This document shows, piece by piece, positions 48,811 through 59,590 of a stretch of DNA of 64,000 bases. The translations under genes and the position numbers were made by a program. The notes below the pieces were generated by a model. It made no database searches. It was given only the letters and a program-made list of their open reading frames with translations, and was not told the DNA's origin. Each line of letters begins with the position of its first letter. Position 1 is the stretch's first letter. This DNA comes from Rhabdornis inornatus (Eukaryota > Chordata > Aves > Passeriformes > Rhabdornithidae): positions 496,001 to 560,000 of the forward strand of contig VWZS01002022.1 of assembly GCA_013397075.1 (NCBI GenBank), read 5' to 3'.

Positions 48811-51800
48811 TTAAGAACTTCAAAGATCAGTTTCAAAAAGCCAATTCCCCAGCCACAACATATCCATCAAACCAATCCTGCTTTACTTACAAACACTCTG
48901 TACCACCATCAAATATTGTAGCCTGTAATACATTTCCTGCGATTATCCACAGGAAGGCATGGAGGGATATTCCAATCATTTATTTAAACAGAAATAATGA
49001 TTTATTTTCCCTAGAAACTAGAGCTTACTTCAAAGAAAAGTCTCTCCTGCTTTAAAAGGGAACCAGGAAAACTTGGATCTTCGTGGAGAATCTCTCCAAA
49101 CTCCTGGTAAGGCTTCTCAGGTGGTTGAAGCACCTCTGGATGAATTATTTTCCCCTCCTAATGATAGTTTTCCCAGAACTTACTCCCTTGGAAGCTTGCT
49201 GCTCCAGGCCAAGACTTCTCTTTCCTTCTGAGCAGTGCCAAGCAAACCCTAAATGGGCACAAAATCCCAAGAATTCAGCACTTTGGTGGCTGCTGGCACC
49301 TTTATTCTGCTGGATCTGGGACCACAGGTGCCTTGAGTTTGCTGTTCCACCTGTATTTATTATCACAGGTCCTTTGAGTCTACAATTTTTAAATGCATCT
49401 GGTACTGGCATTGTTCCAGAACAGGAGCCTTGGTGGTTTTTATTCCCTAAGTTATTAAAGCCAGTTGTTTCCCAGTTATGAAAACACACACAGCTGCCCA
49501 AACTCTGAAACAAGAGTTTTTAATTTTCTAAAGGGTAGCCCAGCAGAAGGATCTGCAGCTTATTAACATTGCATGAGGTCTCATTCCCCTCAGCAGCCCC
49601 TGGAAAATAGAAACAGATCCTGAGGGGCCAGAACACCTTAAACCTAACCAGGCTCCTGGGGACCACCCAGAACACCTCCTTTGTATTTATATATCAAATA
49701 AAACATATTTATATCTATTTCTAGCTGCAGCACCACCTCCCCTGCCTGCAGCCCTCATGCCAAGGGCCTCCCACCATCCAAATTCCAGGGACTGGGATGA
49801 AGTTTCCTGATCCCCTCCTGGTGCCAAAGGGGCCATGCATGAGCATAAGTGACCACAGACTTGCCAAGGGTCATGGGGCTGTGGCAAAATGTGGAATATG
49901 CAAAAAATTTCTTAGGAAAGGATGCTTTTGATGTTTGATAATTATATCTTTTTAAGCCTAATCAACAGATAGGAGCTAATAAACAAGCTCATGCATTAGA
50001 AAAAAATAACCAAATTACCAGTTGGTGGAATTGCCTTGTTAAATTTAGGGCTTACCATGTTTCAGTGATGTCAGGTTTAGGGGGAGCATGGATGCCCACT
50101 GATAATGGACACAAAGAATGCAGAATTTTTGGGCCATCTGGTAGACTTCCCAAGATAAGGAATAAACCAATAAACCCAACTCAGCAACTGTGCTGGAATC
50201 AGCTCTGACATCTCCCTGTGCCCCAGAGTGCAGAGCTGCAAGGGGGTTCCTCCTGCAAAACCCACACAGGGGGACACCAGGAGGTAGCTGCTGGTTTCTC
50301 CAAGCATGAAGGTGACCTCTGGAGAAGGATTTTCTCACCTTTCTTTCAGCTGAGGGTCAAGCTGGGGTGTCCCCCTGCCTCAAGCTGAGGGACAGCAGAG
50401 CTGTGGCCAAGGGACATGGCCACAAATGTGTTCTGCCTTTAGATCAAGAGAACTTCATCAGTTCATAACACTGATGGAGAGCCCAGAAGTTAAAGCACTG
50501 GCAAGGAGAAGACCTGAATGCCATTATAACAGTAAGGACAATATTAATCAGCATTTCAAGTAGTTAAATATAGTCCTTGGCTACTCTCCCATGTGGCAGC
50601 TTGGGGTACAGGACAGAGCAACCCCAGCCTCCCCAGGCCCCTGGTGCTGCTCAGCCATTGAGAAAACCCATCAAAACTCACTCCTCCCACGACCGTTTTC
50701 AGTAAAAGCCTTTAAAACTCTACTCAAAGCTTGTCAAACTGGCTGTAGCTGGTGCAAATGAAAACTTGAGATGAATTTAATACTGTACCTATTCAGCCCT
50801 AAAATACAGGGCCGATCAGCAGCAATAGCACATTATTTGAGGTATATGATTTCCAGCAAATTGGGTTTTTAGCCTGTCAAGATCACTCCAACCATCTGAA
50901 TCCTGCGAGTTCTCTAAAGGGACAAGGTATCTGAAAACATCTCCTCCCTCCCCCTCCCTGTCTTTCCTCTCAGCTCTGAAAAAAACACCCCTGCTATCAT
51001 TTCCCTGCATTTAAATCTGCCCAACTCTTCTTTGCCATTATAACTTTTGATTTACAGGGATGTGACCAGTCAGGAGAAGTGAGGAGCTGCAGAGGGACTG
51101 TGGGGCTCCAGAGGCTACAGGAGAAAACAGGGGCAGGTTCCCCCCACCTCATTTTGTTCCCTGGCTTTATATTTTCTACAGGCTGATTTTTACCCTCAAA
51201 CCCCATGCATTGCTCTTTCTTTTCAGGATAAACTTCTCAGGCATCTGGTGGTCGAGACTAGACGTGCTCACCCACTGACCTGCTAAACTGGGGAGCTAGA
51301 AATGCAATTTCTGCTACTTTTCTCATTGGATGCAGTTTAATCATAGATGTTTCCAGCTGAAAGGAAATATTCCAACACCCAGCGTTTGAGACAGCCATGA
51401 GAAATATCACAATTTGGTAACAATGACCCTCTGAGCACCTGCTGGTTTTGGATGTGGGCATACAGGAATAATTTCAACTGAAATATTGAAGAAAGAACCA
51501 GTTTCAATGAATTCCCTAATACAAATGATGACATCTCATTTGGAACTGGGATTTCAGCTTGGGCAACCTTTGTCTGCAGCGGGGTGGGACCTGCTGGGGC
51601 TCTGGCTCCTGGAGAGGGGGAACCTAGCTGGGACATGTCACCCCTGCAGCCTCTGGAGCTGTGAGTCAATGCAGGAGCTGTGGAGGAGTGGGTGGGCACA
51701 CAGGAGCCATCCCACACCCCTGCCCTGCTGGCATCAACGCTGTCACCCTCTGGAATTGTGCCCAGGACTCACTCTCCTTCCCTGGCAGGTCTGTTTTTAA

Positions 51801-52299
51801 CAGCTTTGAAACAACCAAAGGTCCCTTTGGCTCAGGATGCTCAGGAGCCTGGAAGGGCCCAGAGGGGATGGAGGGGATGTGTCCTCCTGAGGCTGGACAC
51901 TCCCTGTCCCTCCTGGTCTCTCTTCCTGCAATTTGTCCCCCGTCCCAATGGCACCTGCACCCCAAGGGCAGCCCGCAAGCCTTGGGGCAAGGCTCTTGCA
52001 CAGATCACCATGTCTGTCTCCAGGCTCTTTGCAGTTTGATTCTCCCAAAATTTTTCCATGGGGAACCCATCCTGCAAACTCCTTCCTGGCCAGGAGCTCC
52101 CTCTGGAACTCAGAGAGGAGCACATGCCTGTGCCTGGCTCCTTAGTGCCACGTCCACAGGAATGAGCTCCCTCCAAGACACAGGGGGATGTCTTATTCAC
52201 AAACGAAAAAAAAATTCCAAAAGATGGATTTATAGGTTTATGTTTTTGGAGACATTCCCCCTATTTTCCTCCTGCAGCCTGCAGAGGTTCACAGAGCTC
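48811..52299. other. Transition into G+C-rich DNA, no gene proven
   Basis: From about 49 kb the base composition shifts to higher G+C with fewer stops, so open frames lengthen in all frames. At 51.66-52.47 kb frames of 268, 119 and 119 codons overlap on both strands, and the longest begins at GTG. Mutual overlap and the lack of domains argue that these are compositional. No repeat family was identified. Confidence 0.45.
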
Positions 52300-52480
52300 A
52301 GCCAGGTGGGATCTCCCAGCTCTTCCCTTCCTCAGCTCAATTTCTCCTCCACCCTGTTCATCTCTAGTCCCATTTTCAAGCAATACTCCAATAACAGGTC
52401 TGCATTTGTTTCTCTTTTCCTTCTGTGTCATTTCTCCATCCAGCTTACAATTTTGGCAGCAATTTAACAGCCTTTACAAA
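52300..52480 (+). other. G-poor, C/T-rich segment
   Basis: A C/T-dominated, G-poor stretch with the same character as those near 10.8, 43.2 and 48.7 kb. It forms the end of the 268-codon frame and explains why that frame stays open. Confidence 0.4.
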
Positions 52481-53649
52481 TTACATTCCTATCTTTTTCA
52501 CTGTTATTGTTAGAGGAGGAAGTCCCATTTTTCACTGTGATCCTTCAGGTTTCTGCTGTCACTGTATTTAAGACTTTTTTTTTTTGTCCTTAGCTTTTAT
52601 TTTCTTATCCCTCAAGGGCAGCCTTGGAAATTCAAAGCTGTTCGCTGCCTATCAGCGGATCTGGTATTCTCTTTTGGCAGTTCCACAGTGACTGTCTCTC
52701 TTCCTTCCAACCTTCCACCTAAATGACACCTTTTCTCAATAAATTACCCTTTGTCTCTCGGAGTGATGGTTCTATTTGTGACAGTTTGGATGTGTAATAG
52801 TTGCATCCCAATGGATACCTCCAGGACCGTCAGCTAACAGGCCAATACAAACCCACTGGTGCAGAAAATAAAGAGATTTATGTATTTTGGGCTTTGTTCN
52901 TTTAGCTGTACTCTGCATTTTCAGAGATTCAGTTTAAAGGTATGGTTGCTCATTGCCAAAAAGAACCCTCTCCTGGATTGGAGGTGTGGCTGAACTCATG
53001 GCAGAATTCCCTTTTTTGCAACATGACATCCCCTGGGATCCCTGCAAAATGCCTCAGAGCAGCCAAACCCACCCAGCCATGCCTCTGACACTGGTGCAGG
53101 GCTTCATGGATTGTTTATGCTACAGAGGAAACATTGATTTTTGCGAACATTTCCTAACAACAAGAGCAGGGATCGATATGTGATGCTGCTGCTTGTGGTT
53201 TTGCTAACAGAGGATAAATGTGTGGAGCAGCAGCTTTGAGATGTCCCTCGACTCCCTGTGGGAAAGGAGGGCTCCTGGGGGGGGACACTCACACCCAGTG
53301 CTGGAGGAGGGATGCAGCAGATAAATCTTGAGAAATGTGGATGCTCACACCTTGCTCCCATCAGATAACAATGGAGATATCCAAGCCCATGGCTGGCAGC
53401 AACACCATCCTCCCTGGATCCTTCAAGCTGCCCAAAAGCAACAGATCGAACATTTTTATAGAAGTTGTCAAGATCCAGCCCTTGGCTTTAGCAGCCTGGG
53501 ACTTTCTTCTCGCAGCCCTGCACCTTCTGTCTCCTTTCCAAACACCAGACAAGCCAAACATTATTTTCCCCTCCCAGCATCTGGCACAGGGCTCTGGGCG
53601 AGCCTCTCAGCCTGTCGCTGGTGAGATAAATGAGCCTGTTTCAGCGGCC
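52481..53649. other. Noncoding DNA, no gene seen
   Basis: A T-run lies at 52575-52585. Position 52900 is an unresolved base (N) in the assembly. Overlapping 98- and 113-codon frames at 53328-53676 have no recognisable domain. Confidence 0.5.
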
Positions 53650-53745
53650 GACTTCATAAAAGTATATGAAAAGTAGTTAACAAAAGGGTACTTCACAAAG
53701 AGGGGAATGCAAATGCAACCTCCTAGATAACTAATTAACTGAAGG
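53650..53745. promoter_or_regulatory. Candidate regulatory element
   Basis: An A+T-rich island in G+C-rich surroundings carries 'gttaac' at 53676-53681, a perfect POU octamer 'atgcaaat' at 53707-53714 and 'taatta' at 53732-53737. A CpG cluster ('ccccgtcccgcagccg' and 'cagtcgcgcac', 53820-53850) follows about 80 bp downstream. The arrangement suggests an enhancer or promoter-proximal element, by inference from motifs only. Confidence 0.22.
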
Positions 53746-54061
53746 AGACACACAAAGGGGAAGCAGCTTCCCATCTGTGGAAAGAGATGTCATTTTGTAG
53801 AGGCTCTAATGAGTTCTGCCCCGTCCCGCAGCCGTTCAGTCGCGCACTCACAGGCTGCTCCTGCTCCACAGCTCCCCGGGCTCTCCAGGTGAACAGGGGG
53901 AGAAAAGCTGAGGAAAAAGCTGCTTCACCTTGCTAAAGTCCCCACAAGGGTGGTGTTTTCAGCAGGGACCCAAGCAGCAAACAAAGCTGGGGTTGTTTTT
54001 CGGAGGTGGCCTGTGCAGCCGTGCAAAGCCATCCAGAGCCACCCAGTGTTGGCCACAAGGA
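53746..54061. other. G+C-rich noncoding DNA with a small CpG cluster
   Basis: Five to six CpGs fall within about 35 bp near 53820-53850. No frame with recognisable features was found. Confidence 0.4.
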
Positions 54062-54155
54062 GATCACAGAATCACAGAACTACTCAGGCTGGAAAAGACC
54101 TCGAGGATCATTGATTCCAACAATTAATCCAGCACTGCCAGCTCCACCATTATAC
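54062..54155 (-). repeat. CR1 LINE 3'-end remnant
   Basis: The plus strand begins 'gatcacagaatcacagaac', then shows 'aggctggaaaagacctcgag', 'gatcattgattccaac' and 'aattaatccagcactgccag'. This is the complement of an avian CR1 3' end, including the terminal 'cacagaatca' repeats. The element is truncated near 54155. It is oriented opposite to the neighbouring CR1 piece that starts about 45 bp further on. Confidence 0.85.
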
Positions 54156-54200
54156 CCAGCTCTTCCATGGAGAGGGATTTCTTGCAGGTTGCTCTGGATG

Positions 54201-54346
54201 CCCCAGCCCTGGAAGTGTCCCAAGGTCGGTTTGGACAGGACTTGGAGCCACCTGGTCTAGTCCTGCCCAAGGTGTCCCTGCCCATGGCAGGGGTGGTTGA
54301 ACTCGATAATCTTTATATTCTCTTCCAACTCAAACCATTGTCTGAT
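54201..54346 (+). repeat. CR1 LINE 3'-end remnant
   Basis: The segment reads 'ccccagccctggaagtgtcc', then 'ggtttggacaggacttggag', 'ccacctggtctag', 'ggtgtccctgcccatggcag', 'ggttgaactcgataatct' and finally 'cttccaactcaaaccattg'. This is the typical 140-150 bp 3' end of an avian CR1 in plus orientation, ending at a degenerate 'tctga' in place of 'attctatga'. The level of drift indicates an old insertion. Confidence 0.9.
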
Positions 54347-57300
54347 TTTTTCCCCCCTCCTCAAAGCTTTCCAGCCAATTTTGAGCACGAGCATTAGGTT
54401 TTGCTTTGGGCTGTACCCCTGCTTGTGACTAAGGCACAGCTCACACGGACGTGCTTTCCAGGGAATGTGGCACCTGGAGGGAGCACTCTGGGGTCCACCC
54501 CCACCGTGCCACCACCCCCATCTGCCCCTTTCAAGCTGTTCTCTTGCAACATCCAGCTTTTCTTTTGCTCCTCAGCCTGCGAGGGTCCCTTTGCAGCCCA
54601 CAGGCTTGCACGAGCTCGGCAGGGTTAAGGCTGAACAGGGCGTGCCATGGGAATTAGTCACCACCGGGACCTCAGTCAAGTGTTTGATTCAATGCCCTTT
54701 TCCAAAGACGTTTGTACTTGAAAAAAACTGAAGAATGATGAGCTCCCTGCTAACAGACATGACTCAGAGGAGTGGTGGGCACACGCCACTTAAGTGAGAA
54801 GTGTCTTCTGCAGTGTGGGTGAGGAGGGGAGAGGGGCTGCTGACAAAGTGGGTTTTGCAGGGAAAAACACTCAGATGGCTTCAGTTTGTGCTGCCAACAG
54901 CTTTGCTACAGCAGGAGTGGCTCAGAGCACTGATGGGAGAGCCCACCAGTGAAACTGCTCCGGGGGGCTTGGCCAAGGTCTGATGTGCCCTGGTCCCAAC
55001 CACCTGAGCAGATCTGGCATTCGGTGCATGGAGCAAATCCATGCCTGAAACAGGGAGCAGGACAATGCTGTGCTACCAAAGACCACAGTGTCCCTCATGG
55101 TGCTGTCCTGCCCCTGTGAATGCCAGGAACTCGATCAGCAAGAAGTTCATGAGACACTGCCAATCCCCTGGAGCTGGCTTTGGACGCAATGTGCCTTTGC
55201 CAGGCATTACCTGTGACCTGCCTGGTGCACAGGTTTGTGCAAGGAGCACCAGGAGCACAGATTTGTGGGGGATGTGCCAACCACAGCAGGTCACTGTGGA
55301 GACGTCGTAGGAGCTGGGAAGTTTACAGGAAAAAATTGATAATTGAGTCATCCCTTCTCAACACGTCATTTCTCACCTGCATCCAGCAGTGGCATCACTG
55401 GAAATTACCACACTGGACATTGTCAGCAGCCAGGAGATGCTGTGCAGAGCGAGGGGGGGCAGAAATAAAGTTTATAGGGATACAAGCCTTGAACTTTCTC
55501 CGGACTGACTTCGAGTGCATTACTGGAATGGGGGGATCGGCTGCCAAGCGGAGGCATTTGGAAATCCTCCCAGCTCTTTCCAAAAGTGGACGAGGAGGAG
55601 GAGTTGCCTGAGCTGAGCTGGGTTCCTCCAACCCCTGTGAGGCCCCCGAGGGACTGGCTGGGACAGGAGACCTGTGGGACCCGGATGGCTGGGACAGGAA
55701 CGGTGATTTTGCACAATGCTGTGCCTCGGTGACTCGTGACACTGCAGCAGCTGGCACAGGCTCTCTGGAGCTGCCTGCACCCGGGTATTATTAGACCTGA
55801 TGGTTTTATTTCTGCTCCAGCCAAAGTTCAGCTGGTGCAGTTTGAGCTCTGATGCTGTGGTGGGCACTGGATGCATCCTGTCCCTCCAGAAACACTTGGT
55901 GCTCACAGTCACCATGTCCCCTGCTTGCCACCACCCAGCCATGCAGCTTCCTACAGCGGGGTATTTCCTAATCTTCCTTTTGTTATCACCAAAAAATAAG
56001 AAAAGCGATGACCATAAATGACACTAAGCCAGGGCACACAGGGCACCAGCTCTGCCAGAAGATATAACCCTCCTTATTTACATTCCCCAGGGAAATTTCC
56101 TCCCCACTTTGCAGAGATTGAGTTCTCAGAAATCCCTTTGCTACTTTCCTGCCAGGGAGGTTGGGGGGAGTGAAATGAGAGCCTACAGATCATCTGTATC
56201 AAGCTGCAGCACATCCCTCCACTCCTCCAGGGTCAATCACCATCTTCCCCTGCGACTGGCCTGGCCTGGGCTTGCAGAGGAGGAAAGCAGGGAAGAAACA
56301 GGGCCAGGAATTGGCAAGGGAAAGCAGCTGGGCAAAGTGGGCACTGCTAGGAGTCCAGAGAGACAGGGGATCCTTCTGTGCCATCCCAGCATCTGTTGGG
56401 ATGGGGGGCTTTTATCTGAGCCACTGAGCAGCAATTCCTGGCAGCACAGAGCCGGCTCCTTGGAGCTGCTCAAAACTTCCCCCAGAGCAGCACTGAGCCT
56501 GCGCCCTGGGCTCGGCTTAGGAGGAGAAATGGAAACATAGAAGGAAAGTCATTAAGAGCTCTTCCATTAACACCCTTGCTGCCAGGCCCAGGGAGGCTGG
56601 GTTTTGTCAGATCGTGTTATCACCATGACTTCGCTGTTTCCGAACCTTGAAGAGATTCTTCCCAAAAGCACAACCGCCCCCTCACCCTTTCAATCCTCAG
56701 CTATTTTTATTTCACTCCTTGAGATAAAGCTACATGTGTGGGGGAGGTATTTACACACACATGAGAAAGTATCAATGCACATAAAAATAACCTGATGATT
56801 TGAGAAAGACATTTCACTTCCACAGAGCTCTCTGTTCCCTGTTCCATTATAAACAGAAAATGCTGGAGTTATTGAGGCCTGTGGGAGGTTCAGCGTTGCT
56901 CTCAGTGTGGATGCAGAGAGCGTTCTCTCTGTTCATGCACAGGGTCTGCAACTGGGGGAAACAGGCACTGGGTATGTGCTAAAGGGGGGAAAAAGTGATA
57001 TTTTTATGTTCTTAACAAGTTAATGGCTCACTGTGAAGCAGATACAGCAGAGATGAATTCCTACAGAAACTCTCCCGTATTCTTATTTCATTCATTACAC
57101 ATTTCCAGATGTGTAAGTGCCTGTCTTCACATTGCTTTCATCTTTGAAATACCTTTTCTAAGGGAACAAGGGAGGAGAAAGATAAGCACCCAGTGCCTCC
57201 AGCTACAAGCTGATGCTGCCTGCTCTGGGAGCCCAGCTGTGCCCAGGTGTGGGGGCAATGCAGCATCTGCCCACCCATGGGGTGAGCAGCCCAGGGGCTC

Positions 57301-57479
57301 ACACATCTGCTGCACACTCCATGGGATGCATTTAGCATCCTCTGATCCCCAAATTTGGGATCAACTGGGCAAGACCACCCTCTGAGCAGCACATGGACCC
57401 GGGAGGGAGAGAGTGAGCTCACACAGCGAGGCAGGCAGGCCCAGCACGGCTCAGGGAAGCATCTGTGCCAAAAAACAAA
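54347..57479. other. G+C-rich DNA, no gene proven
   Basis: Many open frames of 60-143 codons overlap on both strands (for example 55.18-55.94 kb, with three minus-strand frames and one plus-strand frame covering the same bases). This is characteristic of G+C-rich noncoding DNA. I recognise no domain or exon with matching splice sites. No further CR1 was found. Confidence 0.45.
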
Positions 57480-58075
57480 ACAAGACAGCTCCTGAGCCCT
57501 GGGGCTGTGCTCTCGGTGTCCCTACAAGCCACAGCACGCCAGGACATCCCTGCATCGGGGCTGCAGCAGCCAGGGAGCAGATAGAGCAGCACAGAACATC
57601 CTGGCCGGGCTGTGCTCGGGCTGGCTCTGCCAGCCTTGCCGTGACTCTCTTTTGGACAGGCTGCCACATGCAGCATTCTTGAGGACAAGAGACAGCCTCG
57701 CTGCAGTAACAGCGCTCCACCACACGGTATTACTATTATTATCTGCCTTTGTGGGTATAATAGATAACACGCCAGCTCCCCTCCTCCAAAATAACCTGGC
57801 GTTGGGAGCAATTTGGAGCAAAGACTGGGATATTTGCTGAGCATCCCACGCTGTGATAAACGAGGCAGCGCTGTGTCCTGCCTGCGAGCCGCACACACCT
57901 GAGCCGCGGGAGCTGAGCCGCAGGACGGCTCCAAATCACTCCGTAATTGCAGGAAGAGATAACAGGAAAAGGCAGCGCTCCGGCAGAGCCTGCCCGGCCA
58001 AGGTTGTTTAAAAATACCCAGTCGCAGCCCCCGTGGTTTCTGCAGCTCTGCTGGGAGTCGGGAAGCCCACGCTGG
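57480..58075. promoter_or_regulatory. CpG-rich segment, candidate promoter or enhancer
   Basis: CpG density rises here. I count about 17 CpGs in 57841-58080 alone, including 'gagccgcgggagctgagccg' at 57901-57920, and further CpGs at 57537-57790. Inside it lies an A+T block with 'ggtattactattattatctg' and 'gataac' (57726-57770). This mixture resembles a CpG-island promoter or a conserved developmental enhancer. No TATA box or initiation codon stands out, and the direction is undetermined. Confidence 0.35.
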
Positions 58076-58359
58076 TGATGAGCAGGTGCTCCCTGCAGGC
58101 TCAGCCCTTTGAAAAAGCTGGGATCTTGCCCAGGGTCTCTTCTCCCAAAATCTAAGCCAGATCCCAGCTGGGAAGCGCTCTAAAAAACCTCAACCACATG
58201 CCCTGGCAGTGACCTCCGTTTGGTGTTGAGCACAAAGCCACCCCACCACCCATGGGAGCATCACCCTGCCTGCTCATGGACCCATGTGTGGGATGAATCC
58301 AACAGCACTGGAAAGAATTTTAAAAGGAGCTTGTAAAAATAGCTTGCCCGGAGATGGGC
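58076..58359. other. G+C-rich DNA between CpG clusters, no gene seen
   Basis: CpG density falls here relative to both flanks. No recognisable feature. Confidence 0.4.
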
Positions 58360-58930
58360 TGGAGGTGTAACTATCCGAGGGGGCCCAGCCTGGATGGGGC
58401 TGGGAGCAGCAGCTGCTGACCCAGCTGTGGTGCAGGTGCTGCCCATCCATCACCGAGGCTTCCCACGCCTCTGTGCCCACCAGCACAAGCAGGGAGGCAG
58501 GGATGGACAGGGAATTCCCGGGAATGCCAGCACATTCCCCCGGGAGGAACACAACCCAGGCTGGAATATTTGCTGCTATTGCTCACGGTGTCCCCTGAGC
58601 CCATTCCGGGAAGTGGGACCCGTCCGAGGAGACAAACCAGCCCGCACACCTTTCCCGGGCTGTGACTCACCCAGTTTAAGTAAACAGCCAGGTAAACAGG
58701 ACTCGTTTTACTTTCAAAACAAAAACAAGGAGCCGCAAAGCGCAGTTCGTCCTCCCTGGTAAGGACGGTGTGTAATCATTGGCATTTGTCCTCCGGGCGC
58801 TTCCGAGAGCTGCCAGCACCTTCAAGCCTGGCAGCCGCTACGACACCAAGTGACATATTTAGCTCAGGAGTGAAAATGCTGCTCGCCTGGGAATGCCAAG
58901 GAGCAGGAAAAACAAAAAGCACCTGCGAGG
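58360..58930. promoter_or_regulatory. Second CpG-rich cluster with a donor-like site
   Basis: Roughly 24 CpGs are spread over about 550 bp (for example 'cccgtccgagg' near 58619-58629, 'gccgcaaagcgcagttcgtc' at 58733-58752 and 'ctccgggcgcttccgag' near 58791-58807). A strong donor-like 'cctggtaagg' places a possible exon end at 58758 on the plus strand. This could mark a first exon followed by an intron, but no transcript or coding peptide can be demonstrated. Confidence 0.28.
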
Positions 58931-59399
58931 GAAATGCCTGCTGCTGGGGAGGCTCTGAAACCTCACCTCAGCCTGTCCCTAAGGCAGAACAGCTCTGGGC
59001 ATGGCTGGATTTAGGGGGGTTTATAGCCAAATGCTCCATTCGTGCATTTGAGCATCTCTGCATCCTGCAGGAGGTGGCTTTCCAAGGAGAATTGCAGCTC
59101 CAGACATGGCATTGCAACCCCGAGGCTGAGCCCTGACACCCAAGGTTTGCCTATGGCTCCTTTGGTAGAAATGGGTCTGGGCAACCCCTCCAGAAATTCC
59201 TGTCCCAAAAGGCACCGTCCCAGGGAGAGGGTGTGGAGGAGCCCTGACCTGACCTGCTGGCTTTGGGATCTCTGGATGTTAAATGCTCTCAGATGAAGCC
59301 ATTTCCCAAGCCATGTGCTGTAAGGATCTTGCTGTTTCATGGCTCCTCTTATGTCATTTCAGTAGCAGGTGGTGGAAGAGGGGGGAGGAAAAACCTATA
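58931..59399. other. G+C-rich DNA, no gene seen
   Basis: Overlapping open frames on both strands (59011-59340 minus, 58768-59296 plus) lack recognisable domains. Confidence 0.45.
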
Positions 59400-59590
59400 A
59401 AATGTTTAACATCCCTTTAGCTTCGATTTATCTGAAGAGAATTCAAACAGCACAATTTCCTCCCGCCATCTGGGTGCCACTTTAAAAGACGTTTTCTCAC
59501 ATCATTGCAATTTCAGAAAATCTTGTTTTACATCTACGGAAATGCGAGATGCTTCCCCTAAATTGTGCATCAGCATGAAGCTTTTCAAAC
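59400..59590. promoter_or_regulatory. Candidate conserved noncoding element (weak)
   Basis: The segment is less G+C-rich than its flanks yet keeps isolated CpGs (59425, 59464, 59491, 59538 and 59546) in words such as 'cctcccgccatctgggtgcc' and 'acatctacggaaatgcgaga'. Retained CpGs outside an island, without repeats, often mark constrained sequence. Cross-species alignment is required to support it. Confidence 0.17.

Noticed and set aside
51661..52467. 268-codon plus-strand open frame, the longest nominal frame in the window
   Set aside because: It starts at GTG, overlaps equally open minus-strand frames in its first half and a G-poor C/T-rich segment at its end, and has no recognisable domain. 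Composition explains it.
52900..52900. Single N base
   Set aside because: An unresolved base call in the assembly, not a biological feature.
55180..55942. Cluster of 119-143-codon frames on both strands
   Set aside because: Four frames cover the same bases on opposite strands, as expected in G+C-rich noncoding DNA; no domain recognised.
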